In this document: positions 24,707 through 34,327 of the stretch, one piece after another
How positions within the stretch are numbered: position 1 is the stretch's first letter
Layout: every line of letters starts with the position of its first letter
NCBI RefSeq assembly: GCF_046254905.1
Contig: NZ_CP158016.1
Span: 1,922,001 to 1,986,000 of the forward strand
Source of the DNA: Pseudaeromonas aegiceratis
GTDB lineage: Bacteria > Pseudomonadota > Gammaproteobacteria > Enterobacterales > Aeromonadaceae
DNA length: 64,000 bases
Direction of reading: 5' to 3'
The notes under the pieces: model-generated
The model's input: only the letters and a program-made list of their open reading frames with translations
Database searches by the model: none
Told to the model about the DNA's origin: nothing
Position numbers and translations under genes: made by a program

Positions 24707-25162
24707 TTAATGAACGGCGCGGTTGTCCGGCACCTCTTCCGCCGGGTTCAGCACTCCCAGCTGTTCGCACTCGCTGATCAGCTGCTGGGTGGCGGCTATG
24801 GTGCGTTGCACAAACAGGGTGAGCTGCTCCGGGGTCATGCCGGCCTCGGTATAGGCGCTGGCACAGACCATCAGACGCGGCAGGTTGTCGTCCACCACGT
24901 CGACGAAGACCTTCAGGGAGGGATAGTTCATGTTCAGCCGGCCCAGCTCGGACACCAGCAGCAAGAGGCCGGTGGGGCGCACCTCCAGCTCGGTGCTCAG
25001 CAGCAGGCCCTCGTTCTCCACAAACAGCCGGCTCTCCAGCACCCCCTCCAGGGACTGCACGTCCACCATGTGGATGCCATGGCACTGATCGCACATGTAA
25101 TGGGGGATCTGTCCCTGCTGCAGCCAGCGGATGATGATGTCGAAATTGGGGATATGGAGCAT
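24707..25162 (-). CDS. YbjN-domain protein
   Basis: A 151-residue soluble protein beginning MLHIPNFDIIIRWLQ. It has the YbjN/type-III-chaperone-like alpha-beta layout, with FVENEGLLLSTELEVRP, LLLVSELGRLNMNYPSLKVF and an ending rich in acidic residues. YbjN proteins are linked to stress and motility regulation in enterobacteria, with no defined biochemical role. The ATG at 25162 is where the conserved N-terminus begins; an in-frame start 78 bp upstream only adds an unlike basic stretch. It is divergent from the GAF-PAS gene. Confidence 0.75.
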   Translation of the reverse strand: MLHIPNFDIIIRWLQQGQIPHYMCDQCHGIHMVDVQSLEGVLESRLFVENEGLLLSTELEVRPTGLLLLVSELGRLNMNYPSLKVFVDVVDDNLPRLMVCASAYTEAGMTPEQLTLFVQRTIAATQQLISECEQLGVLNPAEEVPDNRAVH

Positions 25163-25333
25163 AACGGGACCGTCTGATGGAGTGGATAAACAGCCGGGCA
25201 TTCTAAACCAAAGGCCAGCCCAGCCCAAGGCAAATCCCACCGACGCGGGCCACTCATCCAGGCGACGGCGGTTTGCCCCCCCAGGCGGCCCTGGCCCACA
25301 CTCATGGTAGTCCCACCCTGCCGGAGCCCCATC

Positions 25334-27076
25334 ATGGATCCCGCCTTGCCCCAGCGGTTGGCCCTAAGCTGCGCCACCGTGCAGGATCAGGCCCTGTTCG
25401 AGGCGCTGACCGCGTGTCTGGCCCGCCAGCTGGCGCTGGATTATGTGGCCCTCTCCCGCCTGGCGCCGCGCAAGGATGGCCGCCTGGTGGCCCATGGCCT
25501 GGCCCTCTATCGCGGGGGCGAGCCCTGCCCGGCCGAAGACTACCTGCTGGAGAAGGGGCCGGGACAGCTGACCCTGGAGCAGGATCGCTGCCGGCTGGAT
25601 GGCCCCCTGTATCGCCAGTTTCCCCGGGATCGCCGGTTGGGCCAGTACGTCGACGCCAGCTACCAGGGCTGGCTGCTGCGGGACGCCCAGCAGACCCCCA
25701 TCGGCCTACTGTGCCTGATCCATGGCGGTCCCCTGCCACCGCCCCAGGCCCTCGACGATCTGCTGGCCCCCTACCTGCCGCGGCTAAGCGACGAGCTGCA
25801 GCGCCACCGCCAGCTGCAGGCCAGGGCGGCCCACGATCAGCGTCAGCAACTGCTGCTGGAGCACAGCCTGACCCTGTTGGCCCTGCTGGATGCCGACGGC
25901 CACCTGCTAAGTGTCAGCCAGGCCCTGTGCCAGGCCCTGGGCAGCCCGGAGTCCGCCCTGTTGGGCCGGCCATTGTGGAGCCTGCCGCCCCTGGTGCAGG
26001 ATCCCCAGCTGGCCGGGGAGCTCAAGCAGAGCATCAAGCTGGTGCGCCGCCAGGGGCAACGGCTGCGCAGGCTGCTGAGCCTGCCCAGCCCGGGGCAGGA
26101 GGCCCGCCAGCTGGATCTGGTGATCCATCCCCTGCCGGACACCGCCGAGGGCACAGGCCGGGTGCTGCTGGAGGCCAGGGACATCAGCCACTGGCTGCGG
26201 GACTGCCAGCAACAGATGCAGGAGCGCAGCCAGCTGGCGCGGGCCCTGCAGCAGACCGGGGTGCTGGCCTGGCGCTGGGAGGTAGACGCGGATCGCTGGC
26301 ACTGGCTGACGCCGGTGCCGACGGCGTTTGCCGGCGTCACCGACCTGGCCAGTCTGCTGGCCCACTGGTCCGCCGCCGAGGGGGCCCAGCTGGCGCAGCT
26401 GCTGGCGCGGTCCTGGCAACAGGGGGACGCCTGGCAATTCGAGGGGAGCTGGCAGGGGAAGGATGGCACCCCGCTGTGGGTGCGACTGCAAGGGGCGGCG
26501 GAAGGCGGCCAGCTGCCGGCCAGCCGCCTGTGGGGCCTGCTGGAAAATCGAGACCAGGCCCACCGCCTGCGGCAGCGGCAACGCCAGCGCGAAGCGCGGC
26601 TGGGCCGCGAGCTGGATCTGCTGAGCCTCTGCCAGCTGCAGAGCGGTCACCCCCTGGCGGAACGCCTGCGCCAGGTATGCCTGGCCTGTGCCCGTCTGCT
26701 GGAACTCGATCGGGTGAGCGTCTGGCGCTATCGCGGCCGTCAGCTGGAGAACCTGCACAGCTTCCACCGTCCCAGCGACCGCCACGTCCAGGAGCCCAGC
26801 GTGACGCCGGCGCAGTTTGCCGCCCTGTTCGACTACCTGCCGGCCCAGCCCTTCCTGGATGCCCACCATGCCCGGGTCGATCCCCGCACCCGGGAAGCCA
26901 ACGCCAGCTTCCTGGCCCCCCGGCAGATCCAGGCCCTGCTGGCTCAGCGGATCGGCTCGACCGAGGCGCCCCTGGGGCTCTTGCTGCTGGCCCAGGAGCA
27001 CCAGCCCCACGAGTGGCAGGATGACGAGATCGAGCTGGCCCACCGCCTGGCCCAGCTGCTGGCCCAGTGGCTGTGA
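25334..27076 (+). CDS. GAF-PAS-GAF sensory protein without an output domain
   Basis: About 580 residues, very rich in Leu, Gln and Arg. The N-terminal GAF-like domain (about residues 15-150) is followed by a PAS domain (about 190-300: LLALLDADGHLLSVSQALCQ), a second PAS-like region (about 300-410), a coiled coil, and a C-terminal GAF domain (about 430-580: CLACARLLELDRVSVWRY). No kinase, GGDEF, EAL or methyl-accepting domain follows. It may act through a partner, or be a degenerate histidine kinase or diguanylate cyclase relative. The start MDPALPQ is preferred over an ATG ten codons earlier. Confidence 0.6.
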   Translation: MDPALPQRLALSCATVQDQALFEALTACLARQLALDYVALSRLAPRKDGRLVAHGLALYRGGEPCPAEDYLLEKGPGQLTLEQDRCRLDGPLYRQFPRDRRLGQYVDASYQGWLLRDAQQTPIGLLCLIHGGPLPPPQALDDLLAPYLPRLSDELQRHRQLQARAAHDQRQQLLLEHSLTLLALLDADGHLLSVSQALCQALGSPESALLGRPLWSLPPLVQDPQLAGELKQSIKLVRRQGQRLRRLLSLPSPGQEARQLDLVIHPLPDTAEGTGRVLLEARDISHWLRDCQQQMQERSQLARALQQTGVLAWRWEVDADRWHWLTPVPTAFAGVTDLASLLAHWSAAEGAQLAQLLARSWQQGDAWQFEGSWQGKDGTPLWVRLQGAAEGGQLPASRLWGLLENRDQAHRLRQRQRQREARLGRELDLLSLCQLQSGHPLAERLRQVCLACARLLELDRVSVWRYRGRQLENLHSFHRPSDRHVQEPSVTPAQFAALFDYLPAQPFLDAHHARVDPRTREANASFLAPRQIQALLAQRIGSTEAPLGLLLLAQEHQPHEWQDDEIELAHRLAQLLAQWL

Positions 27077-27084
27077 TGGGCGAC

Positions 27085-27828
27085 TTAGGGGATCCGCACC
27101 TGATAGAGGCGAGCCAGCAGGATGCGCTGCTTGCGCAGCAGGGCGACATGGTGGCGGTGCTGCTCGTAGTAGCGGGGACGGGTGACCATGGCCGCCAGGT
27201 AGGCGGCCTGGCTGGCGGAGAGGTTGCGGGCACTGAGGCCGAAATAATGGCGCGCCGCCGCCTCAGCCCCGAAGACCCCTTCCCCCCATTCGATGACGTT
27301 GAGATAGATCTCCAGGATGCGCTGCTTGGAGAGCACCGTCTCCAGCATCAGGGTGATCAGGGTCTCGTTCAGTTTGCGCCAGGGGGTGCGGGCCGAGGAG
27401 AGAAACAGATTCTTGGCCAGCTGCTGGGAGATGGTGGAGCCGCCGGCGACGATGCGCCCCTTGGCCAGGTTCTTGCGCCAGGCGATCTGGATCCCCTCCC
27501 AGTCAAAGCCGTGGTGTTCGACAAACTTGGCATCCTCGGCCACCACCAGGGCACGCTTGAGATCCCGGTCGATCTGGCCATAGGGCAGCCACTGCTGCCG
27601 CAGCCGGGCCTTGGGCTGCTCCGCCTGCAGAAGACTCAGCTGCTCCTGCATGAAGGCCGTGGGCCCCGGGGTATGGCTGCGATACCAGCACAGCTGGACC
27701 AACACCCAGGTCAGCCACAGCAACCACAATAGCAGCAGAGTCAGCAAGACCCGCCGCACGCGGGCCGGCCAGGAGGCGCGACGCCAGCTCAGCAGGCCGG
27801 CGCGCCATCGAGAACGAAAAAAAGCCAC
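27085..27828 (-). CDS. mtgA: Monofunctional biosynthetic peptidoglycan transglycosylase MtgA
   Basis: A 247-residue family 51 glycosyltransferase that polymerises lipid II into glycan strands. One N-terminal membrane anchor (about residues 27-48) follows a basic cytoplasmic tail. The catalytic domain shows EDAKFVEHHGFDW, including the first catalytic Glu, GGSTISQQLAKNLFLS, and KQRILEIYLNVIEWG with the second Glu region. Length matches E. coli MtgA (242). It is convergent with the GAF-PAS gene, 8 bp apart. Confidence 0.96.
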   Translation of the reverse strand: MAFFRSRWRAGLLSWRRASWPARVRRVLLTLLLLWLLWLTWVLVQLCWYRSHTPGPTAFMQEQLSLLQAEQPKARLRQQWLPYGQIDRDLKRALVVAEDAKFVEHHGFDWEGIQIAWRKNLAKGRIVAGGSTISQQLAKNLFLSSARTPWRKLNETLITLMLETVLSKQRILEIYLNVIEWGEGVFGAEAAARHYFGLSARNLSASQAAYLAAMVTRPRYYEQHRHHVALLRKQRILLARLYQVRIP

Positions 27829-27964
27829 CAGGGATCCAGGCAGAAAACACGAGGGCGCCAGTTTACTACGCCGGACCGATCACATAAACGGCTGACGGCA
27901 TGGCCCCTGGCCGTCTCGCTCCCGGCGGGAGTGCCACACTCCAAGGAGACCCCTAGGAGGCGTC

Positions 27965-29095
27965 ATGAAACGCACACTGCTTATCGGCCTGCCCCTGCTT
28001 GCCCTGCTCGCCCTGTCGCTCTGGTGGCTCAGCCGCCCCAGCCTGCCCCAAGTCAGCCTGATCACCCTAAGCCGCGGCGAGGTGATCGCCAGTGTGGTCA
28101 ACAGCCGGGCGGGCAGTCTGGAGTCCTGCCAGCGGGCGGGCCTGAGCCTGCCCCAGGGCGGCGTGGTCACCGACATCTATGTCAAGGAAGGAGACAGGGT
28201 GACCAGAGGCACGCCGTTGCTGCGCCTGTGGCAGGCGGATCTGGCCCAGAGCCACCAACGGCTGACCCAGGCCCTGGCGCGGGATGCCCTGCTGGTACAG
28301 CAGCAATGCCTGCAGGCCGAACTGGCACAGCGCCAGGCCGAACGGTTGGCCAAGCTGGCCCGGGCCGATCTGGCGGCCCAGTCCCAGCTGGATGAGCTGA
28401 ACACCCAGGCGCGAAGCCAACAGCTGGGTTGCCTGGTGGCCCGGCGTCAGGTGGCGGTGGATGAGGCCAGCCTGGGGGAGGTGGAGGCGCAGCAGAGCCA
28501 GCGGCAGCTGCTGGCCCCCTTTGATGGCGTGGTGGCCAAGATCAACAGCAAGCTGGGGGAATACATGACACCGTCGCCCCCCGGGATCAGCATGCCCCCT
28601 GTGGTGGATCTCATCGACGATCACTGCCTGTATGTCTCCGCCCCCATGGACGAGGTGGATGCCGCCCGTCTGCAGGTGGGACAGCGAGCCTGGATCCAGC
28701 TCGATGCCCTGCCGGGCCAGCGGTTCGCCGCCCGGGTGCGGCGCATCGCCCCCTATGTGCTGGCCGAGGAGAAGCAGGCCCGCACCGTGGCGGTGGAGGC
28801 GGACTTTACCCCCCTGCCCTCTGTGCCGCTGTTGGTGGGCTACAGTGCCGATCTGGAGGTGATCACGGATCAGCAAGACCAGGTGTTGCGCCTGCCCCTG
28901 GAGGCGCTGGATGCAGACGAGGCCGTGCTGCGTTACCGCCAGGGCCGGCTGGAGCGGCTGCAGCCGACCCTGGGGCTGCGCAACTGGAGCTGGGTGGCCG
29001 TGGTGGCGGGTCTCGACGACGGGGATCGGCTGGTGCAACAGCCCGGGCTGCTGCACTACCAGCCGGGCATGGCGGTGGAGATCCAGCATGAGTGA
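27965..29095 (+). CDS. Periplasmic adaptor (HlyD/MacA-like) of an ABC exporter
   Basis: A 376-residue membrane-fusion protein with an N-terminal signal anchor (LLIGLPLLALLALSLWWL), a split biotinyl-lipoyl domain (VVTDIYVKEGDRVTRGTPLL and LLAPFDGVVAKINSKLGEY), a coiled-coil hairpin between them (about residues 95-180), and beta-barrel and membrane-proximal domains. It would link the MacB-type ABC transporter encoded next to an outer-membrane channel. An AGGAGG ribosome site precedes the ATG. It overlaps the ATPase gene by 8 nt and opens a four-gene operon. Confidence 0.88.
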   Translation: MKRTLLIGLPLLALLALSLWWLSRPSLPQVSLITLSRGEVIASVVNSRAGSLESCQRAGLSLPQGGVVTDIYVKEGDRVTRGTPLLRLWQADLAQSHQRLTQALARDALLVQQQCLQAELAQRQAERLAKLARADLAAQSQLDELNTQARSQQLGCLVARRQVAVDEASLGEVEAQQSQRQLLAPFDGVVAKINSKLGEYMTPSPPGISMPPVVDLIDDHCLYVSAPMDEVDAARLQVGQRAWIQLDALPGQRFAARVRRIAPYVLAEEKQARTVAVEADFTPLPSVPLLVGYSADLEVITDQQDQVLRLPLEALDADEAVLRYRQGRLERLQPTLGLRNWSWVAVVAGLDDGDRLVQQPGLLHYQPGMAVEIQHE

Positions 29096-29819
29096 TGCGC
29101 CGCTCGTCAGCTTGACCGGCGTGAGTCGCCGCTTCGCCCTGGGCGGCCAGACCGTCATGGGGCTCGATACGGTGGACCTGCAGATTGGCCATGGCGAATA
29201 CCTGGCGGTGATGGGCCCCTCCGGCTCGGGCAAGTCCACCCTGCTCAACGTGCTGGGGCTGCTGGACAGACCCGATAGCGGTGACTACCGTCTGGCGGGC
29301 CAGCTCACCGGCCGGCTGAACGAGCGCCAGCTGGCCCGGCTGCGGGCCGAGCAGATCGGCTTCGTGTTTCAATCCTTTCATCTGATCCCGCGCTTAAGCG
29401 CCGCCGAGAACCTGGCCCTGCCCCTGGTGCTGGCCGGCTGGTCCCCCAAGGCCCGCACCGCCCGCTGCGATCTGCTGCTGGCCAAACTGGGGCTCACGGA
29501 CCGGGCCCGCCACCTACCCCACCAGCTCTCCGGCGGCCAGCGCCAGCGGGTGGCCATCGGCCGGGCCCTGGCCCTGGCCCCCCCCCTACTGCTGGCCGAT
29601 GAACCCACCGGCAACCTGGACAGCCAATCGGGTCAGGAGGTGATGGCGCTGCTGGAGAGCCTGCACCAGGAAGCCGGCATCACCCTCATACTGGTGACCC
29701 ATGATGGCGCGCTGGGCGCCCGGGCCGGCCGCCAACTGCGCATGGCGGACGGGCGCCTGGTGAGCGATTCGCGGGCAGACAGGGCGCCGCTGCCCCAGGC
29801 GGAGGCCCCATGCGCCTAG
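29088..29819 (+). CDS. ABC transporter ATP-binding protein (MacB/LolD type)
   Basis: A 243-residue ATPase with Walker A GPSGSGKSTLLN, Q-loop FVFQSFHLIPRL, signature LSGGQRQRVAIGRALAL and Walker B LLLADEPTGNLDS, followed by the switch histidine (VTHDG). The GLLDRP and NLALPL features place it in the LolD/MacB subfamily. It drives the two permeases that follow. The true start is the ATG at 29088; the same frame is open further upstream inside the adaptor gene but without homology. Confidence 0.95.
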   Translation: MSDAPLVSLTGVSRRFALGGQTVMGLDTVDLQIGHGEYLAVMGPSGSGKSTLLNVLGLLDRPDSGDYRLAGQLTGRLNERQLARLRAEQIGFVFQSFHLIPRLSAAENLALPLVLAGWSPKARTARCDLLLAKLGLTDRARHLPHQLSGGQRQRVAIGRALALAPPLLLADEPTGNLDSQSGQEVMALLESLHQEAGITLILVTHDGALGARAGRQLRMADGRLVSDSRADRAPLPQAEAPCA

Positions 29820-31015
29820 CCGACCGCCTGGACTATGCCCAGGGCGCCCTGATCCGCCATCGGGGCCGCTCCGCCCTACAGCTGCTGGCCATCGCCGCCG
29901 CCGTCTGCTCTGTGCTGCTGCTCACCGGCCTGGGGGAAGGTGCCCGCCGCTACGTGGCCGCCGAGTTTGCCTTCCTGGGCAAGGATCTGCTGGTGATGCT
30001 GCCGGGGCGCAAGCAGACCACCGGCGGCCTGCCCCCCCTGGGCGCCAGCCTGCACGACATCACCCTGGACGACATGGCCTTCCTGGCGCGCCAGCTACCC
30101 CGGGTCCGCCTGGCGCCCCTGGTGGTGGGCAACAGCCAGATCCGCCTGGGTAGCCGCAGCCGCCACAGACCCGTGCTGGGCACCACCCCTGAATTTCTGC
30201 AGACCCACAGACTGGGCCTGCTGGCCGGCCAGCCCCTGCCCAAGCTGCCCCCCGCCCAGGCCAGCCCGGTCTGCCTGCTGGGCCAGCAGCTGGCCCGGGA
30301 GCTGTTTGGCGAGGCCTCGCCCCTGGGCCAGTGGATCCGCATCGATGATCGGCATTTTCGCGTGCTGGGCCTGTTTCATAGCGCCAGCAGCAACCTGGGC
30401 TGGCAGTTGGACGACAGCCTGCTGATCCCGGTGGGCAGTGCCCAGGCCCTTTACAACACCCAGGCGCTGTTCCGGCTGTTTATCCAGGCCCGGGATGGTC
30501 AGCCGCTCTCCCCGCTGGCCCAGCGGCTGGAGCAACTGATGCGCCAGCGCCACCAGGGCAGTCTGGACGTCACCCTGCTGCAGCCCGACGCCCTGCTGGC
30601 CACCTTCGGCGACATCATGACCACCCTGACCCTGGCGGTGGCCGGCATCGGCGCCATCAGCCTGCTGGTGGCCGGCGTCATGCTGATGAACCTGAGCCTC
30701 ATCAGCGCCCGGCAGCGCACCGCCGAGGTGGGCCTGCTCAAGGCCCTGGGGGCGCCGGCGCGGCTCATACTGCAGCTGCTGCTCACCGAGGCCCTGCTGC
30801 TGGCCTGGCTGGGGGGCCTGCTGGGGCTGGCCCTGGGCTACGGGCTGGTGAGCCTGGCCGGCTGGCTCTATCCGGCCTTTCCCCTGTTCATTCCCCCCTG
30901 GGCGGCGGTCGCCGCCCTGCTGTGTGCCCTGGGCACCGGCCTGCTGTTTGCCTGGCTGCCCGCCGCCCGCGCCGCCCGCCTGCCGGCGGTGGCCAGCCTG
31001 CGGGGACGGGTCTGA
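29810..31015 (+). CDS. MacB-type ABC permease 1
   Basis: A 401-residue FtsX/MacB permease: one N-terminal membrane segment (LLAIAAAVCSVLLLTG), a large periplasmic domain (about residues 50-265), and three C-terminal membrane segments, with the conserved RQRTAEVGLLKALGAPARLI coupling region before the last two. It overlaps the ATPase gene by 10 nt and the second permease gene by one base (TGATG). Confidence 0.9.
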   Translation: MRLADRLDYAQGALIRHRGRSALQLLAIAAAVCSVLLLTGLGEGARRYVAAEFAFLGKDLLVMLPGRKQTTGGLPPLGASLHDITLDDMAFLARQLPRVRLAPLVVGNSQIRLGSRSRHRPVLGTTPEFLQTHRLGLLAGQPLPKLPPAQASPVCLLGQQLARELFGEASPLGQWIRIDDRHFRVLGLFHSASSNLGWQLDDSLLIPVGSAQALYNTQALFRLFIQARDGQPLSPLAQRLEQLMRQRHQGSLDVTLLQPDALLATFGDIMTTLTLAVAGIGAISLLVAGVMLMNLSLISARQRTAEVGLLKALGAPARLILQLLLTEALLLAWLGGLLGLALGYGLVSLAGWLYPAFPLFIPPWAAVAALLCALGTGLLFAWLPAARAARLPAVASLRGRV

Positions 31016-32214
31016 TGCGCCCCCGGGATCTGCTGTCCTGGGTGCTCAAGGCCCTGGCCCGCAGCGGCAGCCGCACCCTGCTGAGCGCCCTGGGGATCGC
31101 CATCGGCATCGCCGCCGTGGTCACCCTCACCGGCATCGGCGAAGGGCTGCGGGGCTACCTGCTGGAGAGCTTCTCCCAGTTTGGCAGCCGGGTCATCGCC
31201 ATCACCCCCGGGGTCAGCGACAACCCCGCCAGCCCCAATGGCCTGCTGGCCAGCAGCCGCCCGCTGACCCTGGAGGACGGCGACCTGCTGCGCCACCAAC
31301 CCCATGTCCAGGCGGTGATCCCCGTGCTCTCTGGCACAGGCCAGGTCAAGGCGGCCGGGCTGAGCCGGGACACCAGCATACTGGGCACCAACCATGAGGC
31401 GGCCGACGGCTGGCGCTTCACCCTGGCCCGCGGCCACTTCCTGCCCAAGGAGTCCCAGCGCCAGGCCCGGCCCCTGGCGGTGCTGGGCCATACCCTGGCC
31501 CAGGAGCTGTTCGCCGACCGGCCGGCCCTGGGGGCCCAGGTGCGGATCGGCGAGCGGCGCTTTCGGGTGGTGGGGGTCATGGCCCCCAAGGGGCAGTTTC
31601 TCGGCTTCGATCTGGACGACATGATCTTCATTCCTGCAGGCCTTGCCCAGGCGCTGTTCAACCGCGAAGGCCTGATGGAGATCGACATCATCTATGACGC
31701 CCAGATCCCCACCCAGGCCCGGCTGGCACAGATCGACCAACGCCTGAGCCAGCGCCATGGCCGCCGCGATTTCACCCTCTACTCCCAGGAGGACATGCTG
31801 GGCTCCCTGGACAAGATACTGCGCATCCTGAGTCTGGCCATCGGCAGCCTGGGCACCGTCTCCCTGCTCATCGGTGCCGTGGGCATATTCACCATCATGA
31901 CCATAGCCCAGCAGGAGCGCCTCACCGAGATAGGTCTGCTGCGGGCCCTGGGCGCTCCGCCGGCCCTGATCCTGGCGCTGTTTCTGGCCGAGGCGATGCT
32001 GCTGGCCCTGTTGGGCGGCATGCTGGGCTTGTTGCTGTGGGGAATGCTGGCCCTGATCCTGCATGTGCTTTGGCCAGGGTTACCCTTGGACTGGCAAGCC
32101 CGCTATCTGCTGCTGGCCCTGGGCTTCAGCGCCCTGGTGGGACTGACCGCCGGGCTGCTGCCAGCAGGGCGTGCCATGGCGCTGGATCCGGTGGCGGCAC
32201 TGCGTGATGAATAA
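31015..32214 (+). CDS. MacB-type ABC permease 2
   Basis: A 399-residue permease built like the preceding one: N-terminal segment LGIAIGIAAVVTLTGIGEG, periplasmic domain, and three C-terminal membrane segments with ERLTEIGLLRALGAPPALI. The two permeases probably form a heterodimer served by one ATPase, whereas MacB is a fused homodimer. The start ATG 31015 overlaps the stop of permease 1 as TGATG. The exported substrate (peptide, siderophore or lipid) is unknown. Confidence 0.9.
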   Translation: MRPRDLLSWVLKALARSGSRTLLSALGIAIGIAAVVTLTGIGEGLRGYLLESFSQFGSRVIAITPGVSDNPASPNGLLASSRPLTLEDGDLLRHQPHVQAVIPVLSGTGQVKAAGLSRDTSILGTNHEAADGWRFTLARGHFLPKESQRQARPLAVLGHTLAQELFADRPALGAQVRIGERRFRVVGVMAPKGQFLGFDLDDMIFIPAGLAQALFNREGLMEIDIIYDAQIPTQARLAQIDQRLSQRHGRRDFTLYSQEDMLGSLDKILRILSLAIGSLGTVSLLIGAVGIFTIMTIAQQERLTEIGLLRALGAPPALILALFLAEAMLLALLGGMLGLLLWGMLALILHVLWPGLPLDWQARYLLLALGFSALVGLTAGLLPAGRAMALDPVAALRDE

Positions 32215-32378
32215 GTCATAAAAGCGCTAGACAAGCTGGCAGAAAAGACTTAGGAATCGAGATGTTGGATTTTGCTTTGCCGGTCACTCGACTAGGCTTG
32301 ATCAAGGACCTGCCGGGTCAGATCAGGCTCCGCCAGCCGAATTAGGTAGTTGTAACACGACGTTTTTGGGGGTGGTAC

Positions 32379-34301
32379 ATGGGCATTTTCGAGCATTATC
32401 AACAACGCTACGAGGCATCCCGCCAGGAGGTCTACAGCCTGCAGGAATTCCTCGACCTCTGTAAAGAGGACAAGAGCTGTTTCGCCTCGGCGGCCGAGCG
32501 CCTCTTGCTGGCCATCGGCACACCCGAGCAGGTGGACACGGCGCTGGATCCGCGCCTGAGCCGCATCTTCTCCAACCGCATCATCAACCGCTATCCGGCG
32601 TTCAAGGACTTCTACGGCATGGAAGAGGCCATCGAGCAGATCGTGGCCTACCTCAAGCATGCCGCCCAGGGGCTCGAGGAGCGCAAGCAGATCCTCTACC
32701 TGCTGGGCCCGGTGGGGGGCGGCAAGTCCTCCCTGGCCGAGAAGCTCAAGGCGCTGATGCAAAAGGTGCCCATCTACCGGCTGCAAGGCTCGCCGGTGAA
32801 CGATCATCCCTTCTGCCTGTTCGACCTCAACGAGGACGGCAAGCTGCTGGAGCAGGAGTACGGCATCCCGAAGCGCTGCCTGCGCACCATAATGTCCCCC
32901 TGGGCGGCCAAGCGGTTGCATGAATTTGGCGGCGACATCAGCCAGTTCAAGGTAGAGAAGGTCTACCCCTCCATCCTGGATCAGATCGCCATCGCCAAGA
33001 CGGAGCCAGGTGACGAGAACAACCAGGACATCTCCGCCCTGGTGGGCAAGGTGGATATCCGCCAGCTGGAGCACTTTGCCCAGAACGATGCCGACGCCTA
33101 TGCCTATTCCGGCTCCCTGTGCCGAGCCAACCAGGGCATGATGGAGTTCGTCGAGATGTTCAAGGCCCCCATCAAGGTGCTGCACCCGCTGCTGACCGCC
33201 ACCCAGGAGGGCAACTACAACGGCACCGAAGGGCTCTCAGCCCTGCCGTTTGAGGGCATCATACTGGCCCACTCCAACGAGTCTGAGTGGCAGCACTTCA
33301 AGCACAACAAGAATAACGAGGCCTTCCTTGATCGGGTCTATATCGTCAAGGTGCCCTACTGCCTGCGGGTCTCCGAGGAGATCCACATCTACGAGAAGCT
33401 GCTGCAAAACAGCGAGCTGTCCAATGCCAAGTGTGCCCCCGGCACCCTGAGCTACCTGGCCCAGTTCAGCGTGCTCTCCCGCATCAAGGATCCGGAAAAC
33501 TCCAGCGTCTACTCCAAGATGCGGGTCTATGACGGCGAGAGCCTCAAGGACACGGATCCCAAGGCCAAGTCCTATCAGGAATACCGGGACTATGCCGGGG
33601 TGGACGAAGGCATGACCGGGCTCTCCACCCGCTTCGCCTTCAAGATCCTCTCCCGGGTGTTCAACTTCGACCACGCCGAGGTGGCCGCCAACCCGGTGCA
33701 CCTCTTCTACGTGCTGGAACAGCAGATAGAACGGGAGCAGTTCCAGCAGGAGACCCACGACAAGTACCTGGAGTTCATCAAGGGCTACCTGGTGCCCCGC
33801 TACATCGACTTCATCGGCAAGGAGATCCAGACCGCCTATCTGGAGTCCTACTCCGAATACGGCCAGAACATCTTCGACCGCTACGTCACCTACGCGGACT
33901 TCTGGATCCAGGATCAGGAGTACCGGGATCCGGAGACCGGCCAGCTGTTTGACCGCGGGGCGCTCAACAGCGAGCTGGAGAAGATCGAGAAGCCGGCCGG
34001 CATCAGCAACCCCAAGGACTTCCGCAACGAGATCGTCAACTTCGTGCTGCGGGCCCGGGCCAACAACAGTGGTCGCAACCCCAACTGGACCAGCTACGAG
34101 AAGCTGCGCAGCGTCATCGAGAAGAAGATGTTCTCCAACACCGAAGATCTGCTGCCCGTCATCTCCTTCAATGCCAAGACCTCGGCCGACGAGATGAAGA
34201 AGCACGAGAACTTCGTCGAACGCATGATGGAGAAGGGCTACACCCGCAAGCAGGTCCGCCTGCTGTCCGAGTGGTATCTGCGGGTACGCAAGTCCGCCTA
34301 A
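32379..34301 (+). CDS. yeaG: PrkA-type serine protein kinase YeaG
   Basis: A 640-residue protein matching E. coli YeaG (644): an N-terminal AAA+ domain with P-loop GPVGGGKSSLAEKL (about residues 110-123), the conserved YRLQGSPVNDHPFCLF, and a C-terminal PrkA kinase-like domain. YeaG is induced in stationary phase and nitrogen starvation and acts with YeaH. It opens a three-gene operon with yeaH and ycgB. I see nothing certain as a promoter in the 164 bp upstream. Confidence 0.96.
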   Translation: MGIFEHYQQRYEASRQEVYSLQEFLDLCKEDKSCFASAAERLLLAIGTPEQVDTALDPRLSRIFSNRIINRYPAFKDFYGMEEAIEQIVAYLKHAAQGLEERKQILYLLGPVGGGKSSLAEKLKALMQKVPIYRLQGSPVNDHPFCLFDLNEDGKLLEQEYGIPKRCLRTIMSPWAAKRLHEFGGDISQFKVEKVYPSILDQIAIAKTEPGDENNQDISALVGKVDIRQLEHFAQNDADAYAYSGSLCRANQGMMEFVEMFKAPIKVLHPLLTATQEGNYNGTEGLSALPFEGIILAHSNESEWQHFKHNKNNEAFLDRVYIVKVPYCLRVSEEIHIYEKLLQNSELSNAKCAPGTLSYLAQFSVLSRIKDPENSSVYSKMRVYDGESLKDTDPKAKSYQEYRDYAGVDEGMTGLSTRFAFKILSRVFNFDHAEVAANPVHLFYVLEQQIEREQFQQETHDKYLEFIKGYLVPRYIDFIGKEIQTAYLESYSEYGQNIFDRYVTYADFWIQDQEYRDPETGQLFDRGALNSELEKIEKPAGISNPKDFRNEIVNFVLRARANNSGRNPNWTSYEKLRSVIEKKMFSNTEDLLPVISFNAKTSADEMKKHENFVERMMEKGYTRKQVRLLSEWYLRVRKSA

Positions 34302-34327
34302 GGTCGTATGCAGCATGAGGAGTAGCT

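Noticed and set aside
25273..27024. A second long plus-strand frame overlapping the GAF-PAS gene
   Set aside because: The translation is Pro/Ala/Gly-rich and without domain pattern, while the other frame shows GAF and PAS features.
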